From CAVVYA01 sp963752345 (lineage in GTDB: Bacteria; Pseudomonadota; Alphaproteobacteria; SMXQ01): a stretch of DNA of 64,000 bases. Below the pieces are notes generated by a model. It was not told the origin of the DNA, made no database searches, and saw only the letters and a program-made list of their open reading frames with translations. The first letter of the stretch is position 1; every line of letters starts with the position of its first letter. Of this stretch, positions 8,204 through 18,077 are shown piece after piece. The stretch spans positions 17,288 to 81,287 of the forward strand of contig CAVVYA010000008.1 in assembly GCA_963752345.1 (NCBI GenBank), read 5' to 3'. Both the position numbers and the translations under genes were made by a program.

Positions 8204-8814
8204 CAACGGTGGCCACGACCCGCCAGTCGGACGGCGCGCAGGGCGCGCGCCGCGCTGTGCTGCTCGATCGCGACGGCGTGCTCACCCGGCCGGCGTTTCG
8301 CGATGGGCGGTCCTTCGCGCCGAGACGGCTCGAGGATTTCGCGCTCTATCCCGACGCGGCGGATGCGGTGGCGGCGCTCAAGCGCGCGGGCTTCGTCGTG
8401 ATCGTGGTGACCAATCAGCCGGACGTCGGCGCCGGTCTGGTTGAGCGCGCGGTGGTCGAGGCGATGCACGAGCGCCTGCGGGGCGAAACCCAAATCGACG
8501 ACGTGGAAGTCTGCTATGAGACGCGCGCGCAGGCGACGGTGCGCCGCAAGCCGGGCGCCGGCATGCTGTTCGATGCCGCGCGGAAGTGGAGCATCGATCT
8601 TCCGGCCAGCTACATGGTCGGCGACCGCGACGGCGATATTCAGGCCGGTATGACGGCCAGCTGCACGACGATCTTCATCGACCGGGGCTACGAGGCCGAA
8701 GCCAAGCCGAGCGCGCAGGCTGCCACGGTCACATCGCTCGAAGAGGCGGTAGGCTGGATTCTCCAGCGCGAGCGCTCCATGGCCCTCAACGAATTGCAAA
8801 GGCAGCGGACATGA
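8197..8814 (+). CDS. gmhB: HAD-family heptose bisphosphate phosphatase, GmhB-like
   Basis: A 205-residue HAD phosphatase. Motif I is LLDRDGVL (nucleophile Asp and acid/base Asp), motif II is VVTNQPD, Lys is in RRKPGAGM, and motif IV is MVGDRDGDIQAG. The long insert with RRLEDFALYPDAADAVAALKRAGF is the histidinol-phosphatase / GmhB subfamily. GmhB removes the 7-phosphate of D-glycero-D-manno-heptose 1,7-bisphosphate. The residues that bind zinc in E. coli GmhB (a Cys-rich loop) are not evident; the loop reads CYETRAQATVRRKP, with only one Cys, so substrate details may differ. Start GTG 8197 overlaps the gmhA-like stop; GTG 8209 is an alternative. The stop overlaps the next ATG (8811). Confidence 0.8.
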   Translation: MVATVATTRQSDGAQGARRAVLLDRDGVLTRPAFRDGRSFAPRRLEDFALYPDAADAVAALKRAGFVVIVVTNQPDVGAGLVERAVVEAMHERLRGETQIDDVEVCYETRAQATVRRKPGAGMLFDAARKWSIDLPASYMVGDRDGDIQAGMTASCTTIFIDRGYEAEAKPSAQAATVTSLEEAVGWILQRERSMALNELQRQRT

Positions 8815-9553
8815 CGAGACTGACAGATCTGCGAAGTCAAGATTTTCGCCGACGGCGCGGATATGGAGGGCATCCTGGAGATGGCCGCCAACCCGCTGAT
8901 CAAGGGCTTCACCACCAACCCGACCTTGATGCGCAAGGCCGGCATCAGCGACTACGAGGCGTTCGGCCGCGAGGTGCTCGCCAAGGTGCCCGATCGCCCG
9001 GTCTCGTTCGAGGTGTTCGCCGACGATTTCGCCGAGATGGAGCGGCAGGCGCTGCGAGATCGCCTCGTGGGGCAAGAACGTCAACGTCAAGATCCCGGTC
9101 ACCAACACCAAGCGGCGAGTTCGCGGCGCCGCTGATTCGCGCGTCTGTCGCGCCGCGGGCGTCGAAGGTGAACGTCACCGCGATCATGACGCTGGATCAG
9201 GTCCGCGCGGTCGCCGACGCGCTTGCGCCCGACGCGCCGGCCATCGTCTCGGTGTTCGCCGGCCGCATCGCCGATACCGGCGTCGACCCGGTGCCGCTCA
9301 TGATCGAAGCGCGTGAAGATCCTGAAGCCGGCAGCCGAAGGCCGAGCTGATCTGGGCGAGCCCGCGCGAGCTGCTCAACATCTTCCAGGCCGACGCGATC
9401 GGCTGCCACATCATCACGGCGACCAACGACATGCTCGCCAAGCTGTCGCTGGTCGGCAAGGACCTCGACGACTACTCGCTCGAAACCGTCGAGATGTTCT
9501 ACAAGGACGCCAAGGCCGCCGGCTACACCATCGCCGTGCCCGCCGCCGCCTGA
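8811..9553 (+). CDS. Transaldolase / fructose-6-phosphate aldolase family protein (several frameshifts)
   Basis: Joined across single-base insertions the protein is about 240 residues, the length of the short transaldolase/FSA family. Landmarks are NPLIKGFTTNPTLMRKAGI (family N-terminal motif), VNVKIPVTNT (the Lys that forms the Schiff base), KVNVTAIMTLDQV, and SVFAGRIADTGVDP. Later come WASPRELLNIFQADAIGCHI and a tail ending VPAAA. Transaldolase makes or uses sedoheptulose 7-phosphate, the substrate of the neighbouring gmhA-like enzyme, so the gene may supply the heptose precursor. Insertions are near 8831, 9054, 9113, 9144, 9154, 9164, 9313 and 9337. None lies in a homopolymer and the motifs between them are intact, so sequence error is likelier than decay. 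Confidence 0.78.
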
Positions 9554-9595
9554 ACCGCCACGCTTTTCCGCAAGCCTCAATCGGAAGGACGTTCC

Positions 9596-10607
9596 ATGAA
9601 GAACGTGCTTGTCACCGGCGGCGCCGGCTATGTCGGCAGCCTGCTCGTGCCGCAGCTGCTCGATCTCGGCTACAAGGTCACGGTCTACGACATCTGTACT
9701 TCGGCTCGGATTTCCTGCCGAAGGGCAATCCGAACTTCAAGCTCGTGCAGGGCGACATCCGCGACACCGCGAAGCTCGCGGAAGCCTTGCAAGGGCGTCG
9801 ATACGGTCATCAGCCTGGCCTGCATCTCCAACGACGCGAGCTTCGAGCTCGACGAGAAGCTCAGCACGACCATCAACCTCGATGCCTTCGAGCCGATGGT
9901 GATGGCCGCCAAGGAGGCCGGCGTCAAGCGCTTCGTCTATGCCTCGTCCAGCTCGGTCTACGGCGTCTCCGACAGCCCCGAACGTCACCGAGGAGCATCC
10001 GCTCGTGCCGCTGACGCTCTACAACAAGTACAAGGGCATGTGCGAGCCGCTGCTGTTCAAGCACCAGTCCGAGGATTTCGTCTGCGTGACGATCCGGCCG
10101 GCGACGGTGTGCGGCTATGCGCCGCGCCAGCGCCTCGACCTGTCGGTCAACATCCTGACCAACCACGCCGTCAACAACGGCAAGATCACCGTGTTCGGCG
10201 GCGACGCAGCTGCGCCCGAACCTGCACATCCAGGACATGTGCGATCTCTACAAGCTGCTGCTCGAGGTCGCCGGCCGAGAAGATCGCCGGCGAGACCTTC
10301 AACTGCCGGCTTCCAGAACATGTCGATCATGGACATCGCGCAGGTGGTCAAGGACGTCGTCGCAGGAGGAGTTCCCCGAGAAGGGCGACATCGAGATCGT
10401 CACCACGCCGACGCGACGACAACCGCTCCTACCACATCAATTCCGACAAGATCCAGCGCGTGCTCGGCTTCAAGCCGAAGCGTCACCGATCGAGGATGCG
10501 GTGCGCGATCTGTGCGCGGCCTTCAAGGCGCGGCAAGCTGCCCGAACAGCATGACCGACGACCGCTACTTCAACGTCAAGACGCTGAAGGCGCTGAAGGC
10601 GGCATGA
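9596..10607 (+). CDS. NAD(P)-dependent epimerase/dehydratase (extended SDR), frameshifted
   Basis: ATG 9596 is preceded by a good ribosome site (GGAAGGAC). The nucleotide-binding motif TGGAGYVGSLL (about residues 8-18) and the catalytic motif YNKYK (from the frame at 10020) identify an extended short-chain dehydrogenase acting on a nucleotide sugar. Other landmarks are SLACISNDASFELDEK, YASSSSVYGV and TIRPATVCGYAPRQRLDL. At least ten single-base shifts break the frame between 9695 and 10546. The tail MTDDRYFNVKTLKALKAA ends at TGA 10605-10607, overlapping the next ATG (10604). Full length is about 335 residues. Specific substrate unknown. Confidence 0.78.
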
Positions 10608-11621
10608 GCGACAGCCGGTCGCCGTCGTCACCGGTGGCGCCGGTTTCATCGGCAGCCACATGGTGGACCTGCTGCTCGAGCGCGGGGCTTCCGCGTGCGG
10701 GTCATCGACAACCTGGTCGGCGGGCGCGAGAGCAATCTCGCCCACCACGCGGGCAATCCCGGACCTGCTCGACGAGTGGAGCGACATCCGCGCGCTCGCA
10801 GCCCGGCGACCGCGCTGTTCAAGGACGCGCGGTTCGTCTTCCACTTCGCCGGCATCGGCGACATCGTGCCGTCGATCGAGCAGCCGATCGGACTACATGT
10901 CGGCCAACGTGCAGGGCACGGTGCACGTGCTGGAATGCGCGCGCGCGGCCGGCGTCGCAGAAGTTCGTCTACGCCGCGTCGTCGTCCTGCTACGGCCTCG
11001 CCGACGTGCCGACGCGCGAGGACCATCCGATCGCGCCGCAGTATCCCTACGCGCTCTCCAAGTACCAGGGCGAGCAGGCGGTGTTTCACTGGCACAGGTC
11101 TACGGGCTGCCGGTGAACTCGATCCGCATCTTCAACGCCTACGGCACGCGCGTGCGCACGACCGGCGCCTACGGCGCGGTGTTCGGCGTGTTCTTCCGGC
11201 AGAAGCTCGCCGGCAAGCCGTTCACCGTCGTCGGCGACGGCACGCAGAAGCGCGACTTCCTCTATGTGACCGACGTGGCGAGCGCCTTCCTCGCTGCCGC
11301 CGAGACCGACGTTGCCGGGGCAGGTCTGGAACCTGGGCGCCGGCAATCCGCAGATCGGTCAACCGCCTGGTCGAGCTGCTCGGCGGCGACGGTGCATACA
11401 TTCCGAAGCGCCCCGGCGAGCCCGACTGCACCTGGGCCGATATCACGCAAGATCACCGCGGAGCTCGGCTGGAAGCCGCAGCGTGCCATTCGAGGAAGGC
11501 GTGAAGCGCATGATGGCGGACATCGAGTACTGGCGCGACGCGCCGCTGTGGGATCCGGATTCGATCGCGCAAGGCGACCAAGACCTGGTTCCAATATCTC
11601 GGCGAGGAGCAGACGGCATGA
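10604..11621 (+). CDS. UDP-glucose 4-epimerase-like extended SDR, frameshifted
   Basis: Start ATG 10604 overlaps the preceding stop. After correction the protein is about 335 residues. It shows TGGAGFIGSHMVDLLLERG (NAD site), FHFAGIGDIVPSIEQP, FVYAASSSCYGL, the catalytic YPYALSK, IRIFNAYGTRVRTTGAYG, DGTQKRDFLYVTDVA and WNLGAGNP. This is the GalE/WbpP-like branch of nucleotide-sugar epimerases. The tail WFQYLGEEQTA ends at TGA 11619-11621, inside the ATG of the next gene (11618). Single-base insertions occur every 50-100 bases; the reading between them is unambiguous. Confidence 0.8.
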
Positions 11622-13188
11622 GCCTATCTCTGACGCAACACTATCGCACAAGATCAAGACGCGCCGAGGAGCTGCGCGAGGTCATCGGCCCGCGTCCGCG
11701 CAAGAAGAAGGTGATCATGTGCCACGGCGTGTTCGACGTCGTGCATCCCGGGCCACCTCCGCCATCTGCTCTATGCCAAGAGCAAGGCCGACATCCTGGT
11801 CGCGAGCCTCACCGCCGACACGCACATCACCAAGGGGCAGTACCGCCCGCACGTGCCGCAGGAGCTGCGCGCCGCTCAACCTCGCGGCGTTCGAGATGGT
11901 CGACTACGTCGTCATCGACAACGAACGCGACGCCGCTCGAGAAATCTGGCGTCATCCAGCCCGATTATTTCGCCAAGGGCTACGAGTACAACGCCGGCGG
12001 CGTGCCGCCCGAAGACCGCAGGAGGAGCTCGATGTCGCTGCAGCGCTACGGCGGCGAGATGATCTTCACGCCCGGGCGACATCGTCTATTCCTCGTCGCA
12101 GCTCATCGATCTCGCGCCGCCGGCGATCAAGCTACGAGAAGCTGCTGACGCTCATGGAGCGCGAGAGCATCACCTTCGAGCGCCTGCGCGCGACGCTCGG
12201 CGCGATGCCGGGCAAGCGCGTGCACGTGGTCGGCGACACCATCGTCGACAGCTACACGCACATGCGCGATGATCGGCGGCCAGACCAAGACGCCGACCAT
12301 GAGCGTGCTCTACGAGCAGCGCGACGATTACGTCGGCGGCGCCGGCATCGTCGCCGAGCACCTGCGCGCCGCCGGCGCCGAAGTGATGTTCTCCACCGTG
12401 CTCGGCGACGATCCGCTCAAGGACTTCGTGCTCGACGGAGCTGAAGGCGCACGGCGTCGATGTCCGTCCGGTCATCGACCGCACGCGGCCGACGACCAAC
12501 AAGAACGCGATCGTCGTCGGCGGCTACCGCCTGCTGAAGGTCGACACGCTCGACAACCGCTCGATCTCCGACGACATCCTGCAGACGCTCATCGACGCGG
12601 TGCAAGAGCGCGCGGCCGACGCGGTGGTCTTCAGCGATTTCCGCCACGGCATCTTCAACCGGCGCACCATCCCGCCGCTGATCGCGGCGATCCCGCACGG
12701 CGTGTTCAAGGTCGCCGACAGCCAGGTCGCCAGCCGCTGGGGCAACATCACCGAGTTCCAGGGCTTCGACCTGATCACGCCGAACGAGCGCGAGGCGCGC
12801 TTCGCGCTCGCCGACCAGGATTCCGGCATCCGGCCGCTGGCGTCGCGCGCTGTACGACGCGGCCGACTGCAAGACGCTGATCCTCAAGCTCGGCGAGCGC
12901 GGCGTGCTGACCTGCCAGCAGCGCGCGACCACGAGTCGCTCGACAGCTTCTTCGTGGTCGACAGCTTCGTCGAGCGGGTGGTCGACGCGGTGGGCGCCGG
13001 CGATGCGCTGCTGGCCTATGCGACGCTGGCCATGCTGGTCGACGCAGTCGCGACGCGATGGCGACGCATCCTCGGCTCCATGGCGGCGGCCTGCGAATGC
13101 GAGCACGACGGCAACATTCCCGGTCACGCCCGACGACGTGCTGCGCAAGATCGACGCGGTCGAACGGCAGGTCGAGCTACGCAGCTGA
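11618..13188 (+). CDS. Bifunctional nucleotidyltransferase-PfkB kinase, HldE-like with reversed domain order (frameshifted)
   Basis: A protein of about 520 residues joined across indels. The N-terminal part (about 10-160) is a cytidylyltransferase-fold domain with KKKVIMCHGVFDVVHPGH (HxGH-type motif) as in the ADP-transfer domain of HldE/RfaE. The C-terminal part (about 190-510) is a PfkB/ribokinase domain: VHVVGDTIVDSYTHM, GGAGIVAEHLRAAGAEV, DLITPNEREAR, and the anion-hole motif DAVGAGDALLAY. In E. coli HldE the kinase comes first, so the order here is reversed. With GmhA-, GmhB- and transaldolase-like neighbours it is the likely activator of a heptose or related sugar phosphate. Which nucleotide it uses is not visible. 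The stop is TGA 13186-13188. Confidence 0.8.
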
Positions 13189-13203
13189 GCCACAGCATGC
13201 CGC

Positions 13204-14147
13204 ATGCGGGTCATCGTCGTCGGCCTGGGCGTGCAGGGCCACAAGCGCCGGCGCGTCGCCGGCGCCGATTACGTCGCCGCGGTCGATCCGGTCAACGCGG
13301 AGGCCGACTACCGCGACATCGCGGACGTGCCGCTCGACGAGCTACGACGCCGCGCTCGTGCTGCATCCCCGACGAGCCGAAGGTCGAGCTGCTGCGCTAC
13401 CTGCTCGGCAACGGCAAGCACGTGCTGGTCGAGAAGCCGCTGTGGGCGGCCGACGACGCGGACATCGTCGACGCTCGAGGCGCTCGCGCGCGCGCAACGG
13501 CGTGGTCTGCTACACCGCCTACAACCATCGCTTCGAGCCGCACTACGTGCGCATGCGCGACCTGATCGCCTCCGGCGAGCTCGGCGCGATCTATCGCTGC
13601 CGCATGTTCTACGGCAACGGCACGGCGCGGCTGGTGCGCGATTCGGCCTGGCGCGACCAGGGCGCGGGCGTGCTGCCCGATCTCGGCTCGCATCTGCTCG
13701 ACACGTGCCGCTTCTGGTTCGGCGAGCTCGGCGACGATTTCAGCGTCTATCGCGCGCAACTGCTTCGAGAACCGCGCGCCCGACCATGTCGTGATCGGCC
13801 GCGAGACGACGCAGCCGCAAGCTCGAGCTCGAGATGACGCTGCTGATCGTGGCGCAACCATTTCACCTGCGACATCTTCGCCGAGAACGGCACCGCGCAT
13901 ATCGAATCGCTGTGCAAGTGGGGGCCGACCGACGTTCACCATGCGCACGCGCGTGCTGCCGAGCGGCCGCCCGCCCGAGGAGGCCGTGACGCTGGTGCAG
14001 GACGACCCGACCTGGGCGCTGGAATACGCGCATTTCAAGACGCTGTGCGCGAGCGGCCGCGACGACCGATCTGTCGACCGACCTGTGGCTGCAACCGCGC
14101 TGCTGCGCCGGCTCGGCAAGGCCGCGGTCGAGGAGGCGGCGGCATGA
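13204..14147 (+). CDS. Gfo/Idh/MocA-family sugar oxidoreductase, frameshifted
   Basis: About 312 residues after frame repair. The N-terminal Rossmann fold is MRVIVVGLGVQGHKRR. The family signature EKPL is in VLVEKPLWAADDADI, and CYTAYNHRFEPHYVRM follows. The catalytic-region sequence DQGAGVLPDLGSHLLDTCRFWFG has the conserved Asp/His pair of this family. Such enzymes oxidise or reduce a hydroxyl of a sugar or cyclitol, often a nucleotide sugar, with NAD(P). The end EEAAA-TGA overlaps the next ATG (14144). At least six single-base shifts are present. Confidence 0.8.
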
Positions 14148-15450
14148 CGCGACCGTCGTCGGCTTCGCCGGCATGACCCATCTCGGCCTCGTTTCGGCCG
14201 CCGGCGCCGCGGCCGAAGGGCTTCCGACGTGTCGTGCTTCGATCCGGACGCCGCGCTCGTCGACGCGGCTGCGCAGCGGCGAGCTGCCGGTGGTCGAGCC
14301 CGGGCTCGCCGAGCTGCTGCCGCCAACGGACGCGCGCCAGCGTCTTCACCGCCGACGCTCGCCGATCTCGGCCGCTGCGACGTCGTCTACATCGCGCCCG
14401 ACGTGCCGACCGACGACGCGGGCCGCAGCGACCTGGCGCGGCATCCGCGCGCTGATCGACGCAGGTCATCGCGGCGCTCGGGCCGCGACGCGCTCCTGGT
14501 CGTGCTGTGCCAGGTGCCGCCCGGCTTCACGCGCGGCACTCGCGCTGCCGCCGGAGCGGCTCTACTATCAGGTCGAGACGCTGATCTTCGGCCGCGCCGT
14601 CGAGCGCGCGACGCAGCCCGGAGCGCTACATCGTCGGCTGCGCCGATCCCGCCGCGCCGCTGCCACGCGCCTACGCGCGCGTTGCTCGACGCCTTCGGCT
14701 GCCCGATCCTGCCGATGCGCTACGAGAGCGCCGAGCTGGCCAAGATCTCCATCAATGCTGCCTGGTGGCCTCGGTCAGCGTCGCCAACACGCTGGCGGAC
14801 TTTGCGAGCGCATCGGCGCCGACTGGTCGCGAGATCGTGCCGGCGCTGAAGCTCGACGCGCGCATCGGCGCAGTATGCCTATCTCGCGCCCGGCCTCGGC
14901 ATCGCCGGCGGCAATCTGGAGCGCGACCTCGCCACCGTCATGCGCCTCGCCGACGAAGCACGGCACCGACGCCGGCGTCGTCGACGCCTGGCTCGCCAAC
15001 AGCCGCCACCGCCGCGACTGGGCGGCGCGCACGATCCGCGAAGCGCTGCTCGACGCAAGCCGGACGCCGCTGATCGCGCGTGCTGGGGCCTCGCCTACAA
15101 GGAAAACACCCATTCGGTGAAGAACTCGCCGTCGCTCGCCACCATCGCGCAGCTCCCCGGATCGCGCGCTGCGGCTGCACGATCCGGTGGTGCCGGCGGC
15201 GAAGGCCGGCCATCCGCGCGCCGAAGGCGTCGAGCGACGCGCTGCGCGGCAGCTGCGCAGGCGCGGATGCGCTGATGATCCTGACGCCCTGGCCGCGAAT
15301 ACCGGGCGATCTCGCCGGCCGAGATCGCCGCGGCGCATGCAGGGCCGCATCGTGATCGATCCCTACCGCGTGCTGGACGGCGCGGCTGCAAGCGCCGCCG
15401 GGCTGGACTACCACACGCTCGGCATGCCGCCGCTGGCGGCGGCCGGATGA
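14144..15450 (+). CDS. UDP-glucose/GDP-mannose dehydrogenase-like protein lacking the catalytic cysteine motif (frameshifted)
   Basis: After frame repair about 425 residues, the length of nucleotide-sugar dehydrogenases. It shows the usual three-part layout: an N-terminal NAD domain (VVGFAGMTHLGL, VVYIAPDVPTD), a central dimer helix (ESAELAKISIN, SVANTLAELCERIG), and a C-terminal domain (VLGLAYKENTHSVKNSPS, ALMILTPWPEYR, IVIDPYRVLDG). In active UDP-glucose dehydrogenases the central part has GGSCFPKD. Here the matching stretch reads LGIAGGNLERDLATV, so the nucleophilic cysteine is absent, and the local reading frame there is continuous. The protein may do only one oxidation step, act on another substrate, or be non-catalytic. 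The stop is TGA 15448-15450. Confidence 0.75.
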
Positions 15451-15460
15451 GGATGTCGCA

Positions 15461-16364
15461 GTGGCTTCGATCCACGGTCACGACGAGCCGATGCCGCCCG
15501 ACCGAGTCGTGGTCATCGGCGCCGGCGGTTTCGTCGGCGGCGCGATCGTCCGCGCGCTGCGAAGCGCGGCATGTCGCCGTTCTGGCGCTGACGCGGCGCG
15601 AGGTCGATCTGCTGGCGCCCGATGCCGCGGCGCGATTGGCGGCGGTGCTGCGGCCGGCCGATGCGGTGGTGGCCGTCTCCGCCATCGCGCCGTGCAAGGA
15701 CAGCGGCCATGCTCGAGGACAACATCGCCATGGCCGAGGCGATCGCCGGCGCCTTGCGCGCGCGTCGCCGTGGCGCATGTGCGTCAACATCAGCTCCGAC
15801 GCGGTCTATGCCGACAGCGACCGTGCCGCTCGACGAGGAGGCCTGCCGCGCGCCCGGCAGCCTGCACGGCGTGATGCATCTCGCGCGCGAGGTCATGCTC
15901 GGCGAGGCGGCGGGTGCCGCGCCGTTCGCCACCCTGCGGCCGACCCTGATCTACGGCGCCGCCGATCCGCACAACGGCTACGGCCCGAACCGGTTTCGCC
16001 GGCTGGCCGCCGAGGGCAGGGACGATCGTGCTGTTCGGCGAGGGCGAGGAACGGCGCGATCATGTGCTGATCGACGACGTGGCCGAGCTTGCCGTGCGCA
16101 TGCTGCTGCACCGCAGTCGCCGGCGCGCTCAATGTCGCCACCGGCGACGGTCATCTCGTTCCGCGACATGCGCCGAGATGGTGGTCGCGCATTTCGCCGA
16201 GCCGGTGGCCATCAAGGGCTCGCCCGCGCATCGGCGCCGATGCCGCACAACGGCTATCGCCCGTTCGACCATCGGCGACGCGGCGTGCCTTCCCGGATTT
16301 CACCTACACCCCGCTCGCCGAGGGCTTCGCGCAAGGCGCAGCGCGTGCACCGGAGCTCGCGTGA
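15461..16364 (+). CDS. NAD-dependent epimerase/dehydratase-like protein (RmlD-like), frameshifted
   Basis: About 300 residues after repair. The NAD-binding motif is VVVIGAGGFVGGAIV, followed by FVVNISSDAVYADSD-like sequence, TLRPTLIYGAADPHNGYGPNRF and GEERRDHVLIDDVAEL. The normal catalytic Tyr-x-x-x-Lys is not seen. The aligned place reads LHGVMHLAREVML, with His where Tyr and Lys are expected, so activity is uncertain. GTG 15461 is used; ATG 15491 is in frame, and ATG 15447 (overlapping the previous stop) would need a frameshift. The last codons end at TGA 16362-16364, sharing A16364 with the ATG of the methyltransferase gene. Confidence 0.68.
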
Positions 16365-17029
16365 TGGCCGAGATCGACCTGCTGCGCGCCCTGCCGCGGA
16401 CCAAGCGCAACATCCAGGCGCGCAAGGAGGCGCAAGGACCCGGAGGTGGTCGCGCATCTCCAAGCAATACGGCGAGATGTATTTCGACGGTCCGCGCGAG
16501 CTACGGCTACGGCGGCTATCGCTACGACGGCCGCTGGGTGCCGGTGGCGCGCGACATCGTCGCGCCACTTCGGCCTGAAGCCCGGCCATGCGCGTGCTCG
16601 ACGTCGGCTGCGCCAAGGGCTTCCTGGTCAAGGACCTGCATGACAGCCTGCCCGGGCTCGAAGCTTCGGCCTCGACATCTCGCGACTATGCGCTGATGCA
16701 TTGCGAGCCGGAGGTGGTCGGGCGGCTGCATCTCGGGAACGCCGAGAAGCTGCCGTTTCCCGACGGCAGCTTCGATTGCGTGATCTGCGCTCAACACGAT
16801 CCACAATCTCCCGCGCGAGCGGCGCCATCGACGGCGCTGCGGGAGATCCAGCGGCTGTCCGGCGGGCGCGCCTTCGTGCAGGTCGATACCTACCGCACGC
16901 CCGAGCAGAAGGCGGTGTTCGAGAGCTGGGTGCTGACGGCGGAGTTCCACGACTACCCCGACGGCTGGGTCGCAGCTGTTCCACGAGGCCGGCTACACCG
17001 GCGATTACTACTGGACGATCATCGAGTAG
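16364..17029 (+). CDS. Class I SAM-dependent methyltransferase (frameshifted)
   Basis: About 220 residues after repair. SAM motif I is MRVLDVGCAKGFLVKDL (from 16588). It is followed by NAEKLPFPDGSFDCVI (motif II/III region), a loop near INTIHNLPRERAIDALREIQRLSGGRAFVQVDTY, and a tail with FHEAGYTGDYYWTIIE. The N-terminus has YGYGGYRYDGRWVPVARDIV, a pattern seen in small-molecule or sugar methyltransferases of polysaccharide loci. The target sugar is unknown. It is followed after 46 bases by another SDR gene. Confidence 0.78.
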
Positions 17030-17075
17030 CGCTCAGCCGGCGCAGGCCTTCGAACTGAAAGATCAGAAGCGGATT

Positions 17076-18077
17076 ATGGCAGGCAAGACATACGCGATCC
17101 TCGGCGGCGGCGGCTCCTTCGGCATCCACACCGCGTTCTACCTGCTCGATCACGCCGAGCCCGAAGAAGGTGATCGGCATCGGCCGCAATCCGCTGCGGC
17201 CGGAGCCGTTCTCGCTCGACATCGAGCAAGCGCGAGGGCTACGACTACCACGCCCGTCACGTGACCCACGAGCTCGACCTGCTGCTCGAGCTGCTCGACA
17301 AGGAGAAGCCGGAGGTCATCGTCAACTTCGCCGCGCAGGGCGAGGGCGCGGTGTCGTGGAAGCATTCGTGGCGCTTCTTCGAGACCAACTCGATGGCGCT
17401 GGCGCGGCTCTCCGAGGAGCTGATGAAGCGCGATTGGCTCGAGCGCTTCATCCAGATCGGCACGTCGGAGATGTACGGCTCGGTCGACCACGCGGCCAAC
17501 GAGGACGAGCCGATCAAGCCGACGAGCCCCTATGCGGCCTCGAAGGTCGCCTTCGACATGTATCTCGATGTCGCGTGCACCAGTTCCTGAAGTTCCCGAT
17601 GAACATCATCCGGCCGTCGAACGCCTATTGCCCGGGCCAGCTGCTGCATCGCGTGATCCCGAAGGCGGTCTGGTGCGGGCTCACCGGCCACAAGCTGCCG
17701 CTGCACGGCGGCGGCCGGGCGGAGAAGTCCTACATCCACGCCCGCGACCTCGGCGCGCGCCATCCACCTCGTCGCCGAGAAGGCGCCGCTCGGCACGATC
17801 TACAATGCCGGTCCGGAGAACCCGACCTCGATCCGCGAGGTGGTCGAGCGCACCGCCGAGGCGCTCGGCATGCCGTTCGAGCAGCTCTGCGAGGTGACGG
17901 GCGATCGGCTCGGGCAGGATTCGCGCTACTGGCTCGATTCCACGCGCCATCAAGCGCGACGTCGGCTGGGAGCCGGAGATCGGCTGGGACGAGGGCCTGG
18001 CGGAGATGGTGGAGTGGGGCAAGACCTATCTCGACCAGATCCGCGACTGGCCGACCGACTACACCCTGAGGGCATGA
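17076..18077 (+). CDS. Extended SDR, GDP-mannose/dTDP-glucose dehydratase-like (frameshifted)
   Basis: ATG 17076. About 330 residues after repair. The nucleotide-binding loop is YAILGGGGSFGIHTAF, unusually rich in Gly. The dehydratase-type motif IGTSEMYGSVDH carries the Thr/Ser-Glu-Met of 4,6-dehydratases, and the catalytic SPYAASKVAFDMYL gives Tyr-x-x-x-Lys. MNIIRPSNAYCPGQLLHRVIPKA and AEKSYIHARDLARAI complete the fold. It probably makes a 4-keto-6-deoxy nucleotide sugar, the type of substrate that acetolactate-synthase-like and aminotransferase enzymes act on. Six or so single-base shifts fall at 17160-17960. The TGA (18075-18077) overlaps the next ATG, and frames downstream of it are clean. 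Confidence 0.8.

Noticed and set aside
8811..18077. Interpretation of the broken genes as true pseudogenes
   Set aside because: Motifs, codon structure between indels and gene overlaps are preserved and no substitution stops are seen, so sequencing error is the simpler explanation. Kept as a finding that needs read-level checking.
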